NCBI GenBank assembly: GCA_022592435.1
Contig: JABYQS010000124.1
Location: 1-64,000 of the forward strand
DNA length: 64,000 nt
Reading direction: 5' to 3'
From: Cerioporus squamosus
Lineage: Eukaryota; Basidiomycota; Agaricomycetes; Polyporales; Polyporaceae
Shown here: one piece after another, positions 10,845 to 22,539 of the stretch
How the letters are laid out: every line of letters begins with the position of its first letter
Position numbering within the stretch: position 1 is the stretch's first letter
The notes under the pieces: model-generated
The model's database searches: none
What the model was told of the DNA's origin: nothing
What the model saw: the letters and a program-made list of their open reading frames with translations, nothing else
Position numbers and translations under genes: made by a program

Positions 10845-12836
10845 CTACCAGAACCGGTTCGTGTCCGCCGGGATATCCTGCGCCATCCGCAACATGACGA
10901 TATTCGACGTCAAGCTCGAGAACTTAACACATGGACGTCAGCTCCAGCTCATCTCACAGAGAAGAGAAGTACAAGCGAACGTACCCCGTTCCCAATGAGT
11001 ACCTGCGCCCGCTGCCCGATCAGCATGTCCACCGACTGCGCGACATACTGCTGCTCCCAGTTCAGCTTCAGCTCCCGACTGCTCGCGATCTTCTCCCACC
11101 CGCCCATCTTGTACAGCGCGACCTTGAGCTCCGCGAGCCACGGCCGCTTCCCGTTCGTCATGATGTACACGTTCTTCAGCCCCTTGCCCGCAGGCGACGC
11201 GCGCACCTCCGCCACGCGGTCGACGATCTGCTCGATGTCCGGAAAACAGTGCCGCATGTAGATGTTCTTCCCCTCCTCGGTGTACTCGCCCCACCCCGCC
11301 GCGGGCGGTGGCTCGAAGTGGTCGGGCAGCTCCGGGAACTGGTTGAACCCGTTCCACTGCGAGGACCAGCGCGCAAAGTGCAGGCAGTGCCCCTCGAAGT
11401 CGCCCCGCCGGATGTGGAGGACGAGGAGCCCGGGTATGGGGGTGTACGGGTATGCGCTCGGGCGCGAGAAGAGGTCGGAGAGCCAGGAGACGCGGGTGAA
11501 GAGGTGTCGGTTGGCGGTGTAGCCGTCCTCGATGAGCTGGGACCAGCGGAATTCGGTGAGGACCGGGGAGCGCTTCAGTGACTCCCATACGCCGAGTATT
11601 CGCTTGCTCCCAAATATCCTACACACAGCCAGAACTGAACAAGGGCTCGAAACATCCGGAAGGGCGAGACGACTTACCAGATGCTCCATATTTGCGCAGA
11701 GATCTCATTAATCTCCACGCATCGCGGGAGGGTCTTGAGCTTCTCAACCCATGCTTGCAGCACGACGCCTCCGTCGACGTCCGCGTCGATTTTGTATACA
11801 TCTTCGCTCATGACTACCTCCTTATCGGGACACACTTCATCCCAATACTCCTTCACAACCGCGCGAGGAGCAGGGTCGCCGGGCGGCCAAGATCCGCCTG
11901 CGGTAGGTCCTGCGGTAGAGAACAGGCAGTCAGCATGATGTCCCTGCACAAGGTAATCGCAAGGGGTGAACGGTCAAAGGGACCGTTGTACGCGGTCGCT
12001 TGAAGTCCTAGGGTAACCTTCGAAGGCACGAGGCAAAGAGCTTCGCAGTGTGTGCTTCCGCGTCCGCAAATACGGGTGGATTGGCGAGTATCCTGCGTGG
12101 AGCAGGGGCGCGCGATACGAGGGAGGCCGACGGACGGAGGACATACTAGAAACGCAACAAGACTCACCTCTCAACAGAGCCGAAATGGGTATACGGGAGG
12201 GTATCAGATGGCCGTTGAAGTCGCTGTAGTCGGACCCGTCCCTATTCCAGGTATAGTTGTCGAAGACGTATCTGTTCGAGCCATCAGACCGGCACAGAGA
12301 GGACTCACAAGACGCCTGCTTACGCCCGACCCGACTCGTGTGCCAGATGCGCGTTCAAGAGGTGCTCTTGCATGGCGTTGCCCCACCCCGACGCTACGCA
12401 GCCACTCCATCAGCCCTCGCTCGCACAGCTCGGTCAGAGACACGTACAGTGCACATGATTTGCGTACCAGATGTACTTGCCATGTCGCCCTTCTGGGTAC
12501 GGCAGGTCCGGGTTGTGCTGGGGCAGCCGGAGCTCCGCTTGGTGGTACTTCTCGTACAGCGGCGGCTTCCTGTTCGCGTCGTCCTCTCCCAGCGCGACAA
12601 GCGAGTCCTGCGCCCCAAAACAGATGCACGGTTCCAATGCAGACCACCGCAAGGACTAAAACTCGGAGGATGCGTTTCGTGTAGAGGCGCGTGTACCACG
12701 GCTGGTTGTCCCAGCGTCGGAAGCCAGCGCTGTGCCCGTGTCCATGCCGGTCGGAGGACGTCGTCGTAGGGAGGATGTCGTACACGCTGCGGCCAGCCGT
12801 CGTGCCAGCGAGCCGTTGTGATAGCGAGCGAAGCAT
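10845..12836 (-). CDS. O-fucosyltransferase-like type II glycosyltransferase
   Basis: A multi-exon leftward gene starting at 12836. It encodes a short cytosolic head, a membrane anchor (about RVLVLAVVCIGTVHLFW) and a lumenal domain. Recognisable pieces are SSGWGNAMQEHLL, the HIRRGDFEGHC element (rightmost part of exon 11618-10985), and the final exon 10922-10845 with SSLTSNIVMLRM, which together fit the O-FucT-like GT fold of fungi. The RRGD and GxSSLTSN elements correspond to donor-binding parts of protein O-fucosyltransferase relatives. Splices at 11679/11618 and 10985/10922 are clean. The anchor and the lumenal frame do not join directly: one base too many lies near the G run at 12613-12616, or a 49-nt intron removes the anchor. 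Donor and acceptor sugars cannot be told from sequence. Confidence 0.7.
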
Positions 12837-13157
12837 GGCGACTGAGCTGGCGTCCGTCGACGAGCAAGACGAGCTGCAGGCTGGTCGTGCGGTCACAGTT
12901 CCCCACAAGCCACTCGCGCCGCCTTCGGCTCGCCATAACAGGCAATTCGATCAAGCCAGTCAATTTCGCGAACTAGTGGCAGGGTCCAACTTGACTACAT
13001 ACCACCACCACCTCGCGCGAGATGAATCGTATGGTAGACCGACTCTGGAGCGCATCATACAAGAAACTCGACAGATCTCAGGCAGTGTCAGAACGCGGTC
13101 TGAAGGCGAGTCGGCCTTCGTACGTACATCCGAACAGCGTCTGAGGCTCTACGCAGT
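12837..13157. other. Intergenic, no gene seen
   Basis: About 320 bp between the glycosyltransferase start and the stop of the DUF3140 gene, both leftward. No supported feature. Confidence 0.4.
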
Positions 13158-14142
13158 CTAGATATCATCCTCGCCATCGACCCTGGTCTTCTTCCGCGCA
13201 CGTTCTTCCTCGACTGCCTCTCTATTCCCCTTTGTCTCAGCCGATATATCAGCTCCGTCCTTCTCCGACTCATTGGCATCGACTTCCGGAGCAGCCGCTG
13301 GTTCGTCGTCGCCAAGCTTGCGCTTTCTGCCCTCCGTGCCTTCGTTATGCTCCTTAGCCTCGTCTCGATCGTTCTCTGGGAGCTCTGAATTCTTGCCGTT
13401 TACGCCGTCGGTGGCGATATCGAGTTGTGGAGCCTCTGCCTTCTCCTCGTCGACCTTCGTGGTCCCGGCTTCCTCAAGCTTGTCACTGTCGTCGTCGCTC
13501 TTGACCTCGCTCTTGTCTTTTCCGCCGTGCTCCGCGTCCCCATTCTCTCCGTCCAAGGTCTTCACCGGGTCCTGTAGCCGAGTGTCAGACAGTTCCGTAA
13601 CCGGCGTGTTGTCGATACCACAACTCACGTGGCCCCAGTTCTTCAGACTGCAAGGGTTTTGCAAGTTAGTTCCGCCGGGCGGAGGAATGGACGAATAGAC
13701 ACACCTGGTTGTGCTCTTGGTACTCTCCAACTCCTCGCGAGTCTTCGTGTCTTTCAGCTTGTCTTCCTGCGCAAGGTGCCTGTTCGCGTACCTGACAAAC
13801 ATCGCCCATCAGCTGGACCAAGCCAATAGCCCAGCTGGAGCGCAAGTGACTCACCCCACCACCTTGCGCATGTGCTCGAGATCGTCCTGCAAGTCGGATT
13901 GTCAGTCAACCGAAGTGGAGAGTCGCAGAAAAATCAACATGGTCGCGTACATCGTCGTACTTCTCCGGGTCTTTGGTGGGGTTCTTGCGCAAAACCTCGA
14001 TGATCTTGTGACCGCTCCCGATCCCAACACCCGTCCCCGCCTGCTTGCTCTTCGGATCCTTGAGCCACTCCTCGAGCTCCTCAACGGTCATGTTGACTAT
14101 TTCGTTGAACTGCGCGATCACCTCTTCCTTCGACTTGACCAT
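13158..14142 (-). CDS. DUF3140 family protein with acidic tail
   Basis: Five exons (14142-13951, 13886-13855, 13791-13705, 13647-13629, 13571-13158) splice to 247 residues; exon 4 is only 19 nt. Residues 1-110 match the DUF3140 pattern: SKEEVIAQFNEIVNMTVEEL, then GHKIIEVLRK, DLEHMRKVVGYANRHLAQ and the closing LKNWGH. In many organisms this domain is a short stand-alone protein of unknown function, sometimes called DNA-binding. Here it is extended by about 135 residues rich in Glu, Asp and Lys, ending in a basic cluster ARKKTRVDGEDD that could serve as a nuclear signal. Nuclear location is inference. Confidence 0.82.
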
Positions 14143-15019
14143 GTTGGGTACACGACGTGTGGGGTGTGGGCTGGGCGGGAGGGAGTGCGTCCGTTAGTTT
14201 GCAGGGGTGGATGTGAGCAATTTATATATTCTCTGTGCTTGAGGACGACGGATCGTGCTAATTACCTGTCAAGCAGACGCAGAGTATCCCTGAGGAAAAG
14301 GCGTTTCCATATATCGCTCACCGCGCCACAACTGTCACTGCGGGACAGCGGACGTTCGTCGATAGAGGATATTTGAGGATCACCGTCTCTACTCTATCAT
14401 CGAGTTGGCCTTTTGATCCGCGGCTGCAGCGTTCTATGTTCATTGCTTCGCCGCCGACCACAAGTATGTTCGAAAGTTTATTCGACCAACTTCACCGTTT
14501 CGTATGTGCGTTCCCAAGTACATCGGCCTCACGTACTGGGTATCTGGAAGTCAGTTGTCCTGCTTGTTGATGGCAGGGAAGACGTACTGACCGGGTTGTT
14601 GACCTTTCGGACCAGGCACTGGTCGTATGTGCACGCTTCCCAAACGACTGGAGCTGCAAGTGTCATCGACGGCACACGAGCCTGGGTCTACGGCATAAAC
14701 ATCAACCGTACCGCATACTGTGGGAACAGCTGCGGTCGTCTAAACTCCGAGAGGAAAGAAAAAGTTGACCGCACGGACACAACCCTACCCACGTTCCTGC
14801 CTCAACTCGGATACAGGACCACAGGCCTGGGACCTGTAGTGTCGCCCCAACTAGGCCACAGACTCGCGAACACCAACAATACAACTGTGACACATATCTG
14901 TTGGGGTTCGGAACCGCAGCTCGGACTGCCGCTATCCTCCGTGTGTAGGTGAAATTGGTTGTGCGCCTGACCTCCCTCCTCCATATAGTTGACATGCTTC
15001 TACAGGGCGCCCAACAAGC
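14143..15019. promoter_or_regulatory. Divergent intergenic region, promoters of DUF3140 and GH31 genes
   Basis: The 877 bp between two diverging ATGs hold no convincing gene. A promoter role follows from the orientation only. Confidence 0.4.
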
Positions 15020-18000
15020 ATGACGCTACACGCCCTCTCTGATAAAGAGCGGGAGATCGTCAATGTGGCCCCAACTGCTCGCGGAGGCCTCGCTGTTCCT
15101 CGTCGCCTCTCAAGCTACCTCTCCTTCGTTATGCTCGCGACATTGTTGACCGCCTCATTGCTCGTATGGCGAGGCGCGTCGGCACGGTCTCCACCCTCGC
15201 GGCTGTCAAACCCACTTGCGGGCCCCGCTTTGTTGGAGAGCTCTATCTTCTCTCGCAATGTCTCGTCATGTCCAGGTTTGTGTGCACCTCCTCCACCAGC
15301 GTCGAGGAAGACCGCTCACGCCTCCACCCTCGTACAGGCTACACCCTGTCCGCGCTGCGCGAGACCAGGAGCGGTCTCACGGCGGAATTGAACCTTGCCG
15401 GCCCTGCCTGCAACGCTTTCGGTCACGATGTGGCCAACCTTACCTTGGAGGTCACTTACGACACTGATACCCGGTCCGTCGAGATGCGCTTCTTTCCTCC
15501 GCGTTAAGTGCTCTCTGACAGATTCTGAATCCAATCTGTCTATCAGACTGCACGTGAACATCTACGACACGGTAAAGTCCCAGTTCACCATCCCATCCTC
15601 GGTGATCCAGCTTGGAGCCGGCTCGGACGACCCCGCCCTGAAGCACACGTCTGACCTCGTGTTCAACTACGAGTCTTCCCCCTTCGCGTTCTGGATCACG
15701 CGGCGTTCCGAGCCGGGCGCGCATCCTCTCTTCGACACTCGTATTTCCTCCCTGCCGCCGACACCTATTCCGCCAATCAACGCTACTGACAACAGCACAG
15801 CGCTCGACGGTTTCCCGCTTGTCTTCGAGGATCAGTACTTGCAGCTGGCGTCTGCGCTGCCGTACGACGCGAACATCTACGGGCTGGGTGAAGTTGTTGC
15901 CAGCAGTGGATTCCGCCGCGATGTGGGCACTCGTGGTGGTAAGGGCACGATCCAGCCGATATGGGCACGAAATGCGCCCGACCCTATTGACCAGAATCTG
16001 TAAGCCGAGCAATGCTCTCACGAGCTCAGGCTTTGCTAACGATGCACTCGCAGGTATGGCTCGCACCCAATCTACATGGAACATCGTTACGATGAGATTA
16101 CGCAGAAGTCGCGCTCGCATGGCGTCTTTCTCTACAGGTACGTTCAAGTACGTCATGATATCAACCTTGTATCGACGTTCAAATGGTCTCATATAGCGCC
16201 GCGGGGTCGGATATCATGCTGTTCACGCCCCCCACCTCGAACGTCTCCCTCATCGAGTATCGGCTCATCGGCGGCACGCTCGACTTCTACTTCCTCTCCG
16301 GGCCCAGTCCGCAGAAGGTCGTCGAGCAATACGGTGCACTCATCGGCCTCCCAACTTGGCAGCCATACTGGGGCTTCGGGTTCCACCTGTGCAAGTGGGG
16401 ATACACAAATCTCAGCGAGACCCGTGAGCAGGTGGAGAAGATGCGGGAAGCGAACGTTCCTCTGGAGGTCATGTGGAATGATATTGACTTGTATCACGCA
16501 TTGCGCGACTTCACGAGTGATCCTGTGAGCTTCCCGGGAGATGAGATGAGGAGCTTCATTCGCGAGTTGGTGAGTGAGCTTGTAAGTATGTGGTGGAGTC
16601 AGGCGTCGCTGACGAAGTATCCAGAGCGCAAACAACCAGCACTACATACCTATAGTCGACGCTTCCATTGCACACGTGACCAATGACACAGATGTCGTGA
16701 GTCTTCACGAACTGTCCTACTAGATGTCCGGCCTAACCAGACCGCCCAGTACGATCCGTACACCCGAGGCGTCGAACTGTGAGATACCAACACATGCTTC
16801 CCGGATATTGCTCTCACTCATGCAACGCAGAGATGTATGGACCAAGAATCCCGACGGATCAGAGTACATTGGGCTCTTCTGGCCCAAGTACACGGTAGGT
16901 CGCTCACGGTTAACATCGCAATACGTCGTATTCACCGTACACCTATCCCAGGTCTTCCCAGATTGGTTCGCCGAGCATACTCTTGAGTACTGGACGGAGG
17001 CTCTGTCGAACTGGTCTAAGGCGGGAGTCGAGTTCTCTGGCATATGGCTCGATGTCAACGAGCCTGCGTCCAAATGTGATGGCTCTTGGTGAGTCCTTGC
17101 TTGGGTGTGCTCAGGCTGGCCCGCCTGCTGATGCCCCAGTTGAATAGCGGAACTGGTGCTGACTTCTCAAACCTGACCCTCCCGTTCCTCATCCCCGGCG
17201 AGCCCGGCGACCTGGTTACGGATTGGCCCGAGGGGTGAATACAGTAGCTCCGACCTTCCCTGCTCGGGCAGTCCAAGCTAACTTGCCACACAGCTACAAT
17301 GAAACTGTCTGGGGGCCGAGCGGAAACATCACGATCAACGGCACACTAACTTACGGGAATAACGGCACCAGTGCTATAACTACCCTGGCCAGGCGCGGAG
17401 TCGGTGCAGGCAATCAATCGGACGTTGACTTGAACAACCCTCCCTACGCGATTCATAACGGTACGACTCATATCAACCGGTGCCACGCGTCCTTTGCTGA
17501 CAGGCCATGACGTAGCATTTGGGCCAGTATGGTCAGGAACCGTCGCGACGAACGCGACGCACGCCGGAGGCTACGCAGAACTCGACGTGCACAACCTCTG
17601 GGGACTCATGGAAGAGAAGACGACCCACCTTGCGCTCCTCTCCGTCCACGCAGGCAAGCGCCCCTTCCTCATTTCGCGCTCAACATTCCCATCGTCGGGC
17701 AAGTGGACCGGGCACTGGCTCGGGGACAACTTCTCGAAATGGTCGTACCTGCACTACAACATCCAGGGCGTGCTCCAGTTCCAGCTCTTCCAGATCCCGA
17801 TGGTCGGCGCAGACGCGTGCGGGTTCAATGGCAACACGGACGAAGAACTCTGCAGTCGGTGGATGCAGCTGAGCGCGTTCACGCCGTTCTACAGGAACCA
17901 TAACGTCAAGAGCGCAATTCCACAGGAGCCGTATCGCTGGGATAGTGTCGCGAATGCTTCGCGAACTGCGATGCAGGTTCGCTACAGCTTGCTCCCCTAC

Positions 18001-18760
18001 TGGGTAAGTACCATAACATTGGCATCTCGCACATGTGCGCTCATTTCGCGTCGTCGACGGCTCACAGTACACGCTCTTCGCGAACGCGTCGATCCATGGC
18101 ACGCCCCCCGTGCGAGCGCTCTTCTTCGAGTTCCCCGACGAGCCAGAGCTCTTCGATAATGACAGACAATGGCTCATCGGCCGCGACGTCCTCGTTACGC
18201 CCGTGCTCACCCCGAACGTCTCCACCGTCGACGGCATTTTCCCCGGGCGCGGCTCCGTCGTCTGGCGCGACTGGTACACGCACGAGATCGTCAACGCTAC
18301 CGCGGGCGCGAACACCACCCTGGATGCACCCCTCGGGCACATCAACGTGCACGTCCGGGACGGGGCTGCGATTCTGCTGCACGCGGAGCCCGGGTACACC
18401 ACAACGGAGACGCGGGCGGGCCCATATGTGCTGCTCGTGACGCAGGACGCGAGCGGGCACGCGTTCGGGACGGCGTATGTGGACGATGGGGAGAGCGTGC
18501 CCCCGATGCCGAACACGACGATCACGTTCCAAGCTCGGAAAGGCAGGCTTGCAATCGGCGCAACGGGTGACTTCAAGATCGAGCAGAAGTTGAGTACGGT
18601 CACCGTGCTGGGTGTTGGTGCGGAGAAGCCGGGGAGCGTGGAGGTGGATGGGGAGGTTGTGGATGGGGCTAGCTGGGAGTTCGACGCTGGGCTGGGGCGG
18701 TTGGTTGTGAAGGGCTTGGGAGTGGATCTTAACAAGGGGGCGTCGTTGACCTGGGAGTAG
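15020..18760 (+). CDS. GH31 alpha-glucosidase, secreted or membrane-anchored
   Basis: About a dozen exons splice in frame from MTLHALSDKE at 15020 to a stop at 18758-18760. After a cytosolic head of about 30 residues there is one hydrophobic segment (LSSYLSFVMLATLLTASLLV), so the enzyme is either anchored as type II or cleaved. The GH31 body includes YTLSALRETRSGLTAEL, the WQPYWGFGFHLCKWGY substrate loop, the nucleophile in SGIWLDVNEPA (Asp codon 17051-17053) and the acid/base in GHWLGDNFSKW (Asp codon 17725-17727). Many NxT/S sites fit passage through the secretory pathway. The family hydrolyses terminal alpha-1,4-linked glucose from maltose or starch oligomers. All introns I checked (for example 15277-15339, 16571-16624) are in phase, so the gene appears intact. 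Confidence 0.9.
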
Positions 18761-18972
18761 AGGTCATCAGCATGTCAGACCGGAGACAGGAATCAACTTC
18801 ACGGAGGGGATGTCCTAGACACTGCTTGCACTGTGTTGTAGTGGCCTGGCGGTACTCTACTGCAACACTCTACAGTGAGTGCGATAGATCTTGGTATGTC
18901 GAGTGCGTTGGGTAGCCTGCACGTGGGAGCAACACGGAGTATCGGCGCCTGGGATATCGATCGCTCTCTACA

Positions 18973-19740
18973 TTGACCTCCTTGGACCAACTCACCGCGG
19001 GCATGTACTACCTCCTCGTACCGTTCTCTCGAGAGTTTCCCTCGGAACTCGAAGACATCATCATCGACCAACTTCGGGACGACACCAGATCCCTCCGCCA
19101 ATGCGCTCTGACCTGTCGCGCATGGCATATCCATAGCCGCTTCCATCTAAGTACTCGCTTGACGAGTCGAAATGCACGCGCGGACACTGCGCAATTCAGT
19201 CCTGTGACTTCTGGGTTGGTCGCCACCCATGGGTCAGACCTAGGAGGCGGTACTGTCCATCTCTGGGATGTAGAAGCCGGCACAATTCTCCATACTATCC
19301 AGCAAACAAGCGCATCTCCGCCATGTCACTCTCTCCTGACGGCACGCAGATTGTGTGCCCATTATATGACTCCCGCCTTCCTACGAGCATCGAAATCTGG
19401 GGTGTCTTTGCGGAGAGTCTAGTCGTATCGCTCGAAAGCCATAGTAAAGCCACGATCCCCGCGTGCATTCTCTCCAGATGGCCAGTACATCGCGTCGGCC
19501 TGCGACGACGGGGTGCGCTTGTGGAAGACGCAAGATTGGACCTGTATCGCGGTGTTCACGGAGCACGACTCACCCGTGACGGCCCTGGCCTTTTTAAGCA
19601 ACGGAGAGATCCTCTGCTCCGGAGGAAGGAATGGGACAGTTCGCCACCGACGGATGCGCGAGATCCTCCGCCATTACAAGCCTAGACGCTCCCGCGACGT
19701 CGGTGAGTCCATCTCAGAGGTTATGAACCGAGAGGATCTG
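18973..19740 (+). pseudogene. Decayed F-box/WD40 gene
   Basis: Pieces in different frames follow each other in the order of an F-box/WD40 protein. First is an F-box-like start (FPSELEDIIIDQL ... LRQCALTCRAWH). Next is a WD blade ending VHLWDVEAGTILHTI, then ISAMSLSPDGTQIV with SIEIWGVF, then FSPDGQYIASACDDGVRLW with TVRH in place of a last WD. The frame changes at about 19310 and again near 19470, and no plausible introns explain both. The C-terminal blades are missing. I call it a pseudogene; two base errors in the assembly would be the alternative. Confidence 0.55.
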
Positions 19741-19752
19741 TGCTCATCGTAG

Positions 19753-20536
19753 CGAACACTCAGAGGGTGCATGGATGAACCGCCGCCGTGGTCTGTACTC
19801 GATAAGTAGGACAAGACCGTTCGAGACCCGACGCCCCCACAGACGAGAAATCCAGAGAACCACCGGCTAAATCTCCCTTTGCGCCTCCACACGTGCCTCA
19901 GCACCCCCTCACTTCCCCCTCCTCCCACCGATGAGCAGCTCGTGATTGAACCTTCGCTTCCACCGCCAGCACAGCGCGGTGACTTTGCAGTCACCGCTGG
20001 GTCCGACCTCACGCTCCGTCGCCTCACACTCACACCGACCTACCTCATCTGAACTTGCACACATAAGGCTCGCGGTAGCGCAGACGCGTCTAACGTCCAT
20101 TAAAGTCAGCGAAGGGGAAGTTCCGCCAGATCGCCGACGTGCGTTGGCTCGAAAGTGCCCGCACGACCGACCGGTGGCGGTACAACACGAGCGGAGCGAG
20201 TATTACTTTCGTTTCTTCGAGCCGTTCCTCCAGGTGCCGCAGAACTTGGAGCTCCGTCCAATCTTCTTGAGTGGATCGCATGTCGTTATGAGGCCCATGA
20301 GGGTCAATAGGGACAACATAATCGTCGGGGGTGGATATACAGTGTGCGTGCCTGGAGAAGCTGGACGCGAAGAATTTCGGGTTGGGCGGAGTCGGGAGGT
20401 GGTTACGAGCATGTGAGCTGTGGCAGCGAACTCGATAAGTAATTCAGCCTTATACATACTACACCATCCGAATTCCGATGCTGGGGCGGCGACGCCTTCA
20501 CCCAGTCACTGAGATACGAGTAGTCTCTCAGTATCA
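19753..20536. other. Intergenic, no supported gene
   Basis: Several open frames overlap here on both strands, including a 63-residue leftward frame with a charged helix (20090-20281), but none shows a domain, a splice structure or homology I recognise. Confidence 0.35.
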
Positions 20537-21730
20537 CTACAGCTTTGGTCCCAGGTTACCGAACTTGGGCTTCGTCTTGCGCTTTATTGCTTGCATAGTC
20601 TCAGCCATGTCCTGAGTACCGCGTCAGCGCAAATCGACCATGGTGACTATATCCTTGGGGACGCACCTGCGTCTGCAGCATGGCGGAGTTCCAGACCACC
20701 GTGTACTGCAGGTTCTCCTTGACCCTAACGCAGACCTGAGATCGACTACACCGCACTCAGGCCCCATACAAACTTACGAATGATCCCTCGCATGAAGAAG
20801 CAGGTGCTTCGTTCCCAGTACGGCGACGGGAGACTTCTCAGCGATCAGCTTGGCGGTCTCCAGGGCTGCAGCGACGACCTCCTCGCGACCGCCCTCGACG
20901 ACGCGAGACACGAGGCCCATCTTCTCTGCCTCTGCCGCGGAGAAGTTGCGGCCTGTGAAGGCGAGCTCGCTCACGAGGCTCTGGTTCCCTGTGATCTTGG
21001 GTGTCCGTGCGAGCGTCCCGATGTCCGCAGCCAGTCCGACGTCTACCTCCTAGAAGAGCATAGTGGATATTGTCAGAGCCGCAGCAGGAACTACAGCCTG
21101 GAGAACTGACCTTGATGGAGAACACCGTGTTCGAGGCCGTGTAGCGAACGTCGCAGGCCGCGATGATGTCAATCGAGAGCCCGTATGCTACGCCATGGGT
21201 CGCAACGATGACTGGATACCGGCAGCGTTCCAGGGCAGAGATGGAGTCTTGGAACGATGTGATCGTCTTCTGGAGCTCGAGTGCCTTCCTCGCACCATCC
21301 GCGGCTTCGGTGAACTTGAGGGCAGCGACTATAAAACAGGAAGGCAAGGTCTGACGGCAGTTTTGGTTGTATAGGAGGCGGATGGACCTACGATCGATCC
21401 CCGCGCAGAAGAGCTTAGGTAGGGCGGAGGACAGACCACAGCCCGGATAGAAGGCTCGTTCGAGATGGTGTCGAATACGTTGCCCAGCTCTGTCCAAAAG
21501 CTGTCATGCTTCTGGTGAGCGTCATGACCTACACGTAGTTCCACATCAGTGGACCTACGGTTCATGGAACGCGTTCACCGGATTCCTGCAAACAGGTTAG
21601 GAGGCTTAGATTCAGTACTGCCTCAATTCTGCACTTACCGAGCCAGTTGCACCAGGGCAACGTGAGGTGACGGTGACGACACCTTGGTGAACTGGCGAGA
21701 CAGATGGCTGTAGGAGTCGGAACCGGACAT
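20537..21730 (-). CDS. Delta3,5-delta2,4-dienoyl-CoA isomerase (ECH1-like), frameshifted
   Basis: A crotonase-fold enzyme of fatty-acid beta-oxidation, read leftward from ATG at 21730. The exons give LVQLAR-NPVNAFHE-PFWTELGNVFD, then LSSALPKLFCAGID, then a long exon with GVAYGLSIDIIAACDVRY. Next comes KEVDVGLAADIGTLARTPK, whose Glu and Asp match the catalytic pair of mammalian ECH1, and the last exon ends NLGPKL at 20537. That C terminus resembles a peroxisomal PTS1 but with Pro instead of Ser at -3. A single base is missing between EPSIRAVV and LSSALPK (about 21427-21437), breaking the frame in the substrate-binding core. Either the gene is newly dead or the assembly lost one C. Confidence 0.8.
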
Positions 21731-22539
21731 TCTGTGCAAGTTCTCTGCCACGTCAGTAGGAGATGGCAAGACTTGCAGTGCGCGACTTCCGCTGGCAGGA
21801 TGCGGACGCTGGGTGGGAAGGAACGTGAACGGCTCGCCCAGCGGGGATGCCGGTAACAAGTCCGAGGAACGTGATTGAGTTCGGAGGCGGTGCTGGGCTT
21901 TGAGGCAAAGCGCGTCTATACGCATGTAGCCATCTTGCTCTCATGCCCCACTACCGTGTCCGTCGACCATCTTTAACAATATCTTCGTGCTTCGGTCTAG
22001 ATCCTGCGGTCGAGCAGGTCACCCACATCTCTCCCGCTTACCGCGATGCACCGTCGGTAACTATTATGCACTCCAACTCACCCTGGTTTACGGCTACTCG
22101 TACGGCGGTCAGATGATGTTGGGAGCCGCTAGTCCGTCCTGAGACCTAAGTAAGGCCTGATGCATAGCTCCTCCGTCCGGGGGAATGCCCTTGGCTAATA
22201 TGAGTGGTTCGATGCTGGATGGCTGCGATCGTCCGTGGCAAGCCTCTGCGCTTTCGATTGCAACTATGTAGCTGAATCCGCAGTTGTACAGCCATCGCCA
22301 GGCGTACGGCCATGTCCCTGTCATAACGACGTACGTGGCGCATACGTCTTGTGTTACTTGTCCAAGGGGTGATGACGAGATGTGCGCGGGTCAGGCGCGC
22401 GATGCGCTCCGTCTTCCATCATCACATTCGACCTATCACATATCCGTACGACATACCCGTCTCCAGGAGGCATATATATTGTCAGAGGGGTATACAGCTG
22501 ATCCTCAGTCCGGATCCCCGCAGGCTTCTCCTAGTCGGT
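21731..22539. promoter_or_regulatory. Divergent intergenic region, isomerase and beta-mannosidase promoters
   Basis: About 810 bp between two diverging start codons. No gene, repeat or RNA is recognisable; a promoter role follows from the orientation. Confidence 0.35.

Noticed and set aside
20203..20457. 84-residue leftward frame ending in a basic tail
   Set aside because: No family match, no clear start context and no splice partner.
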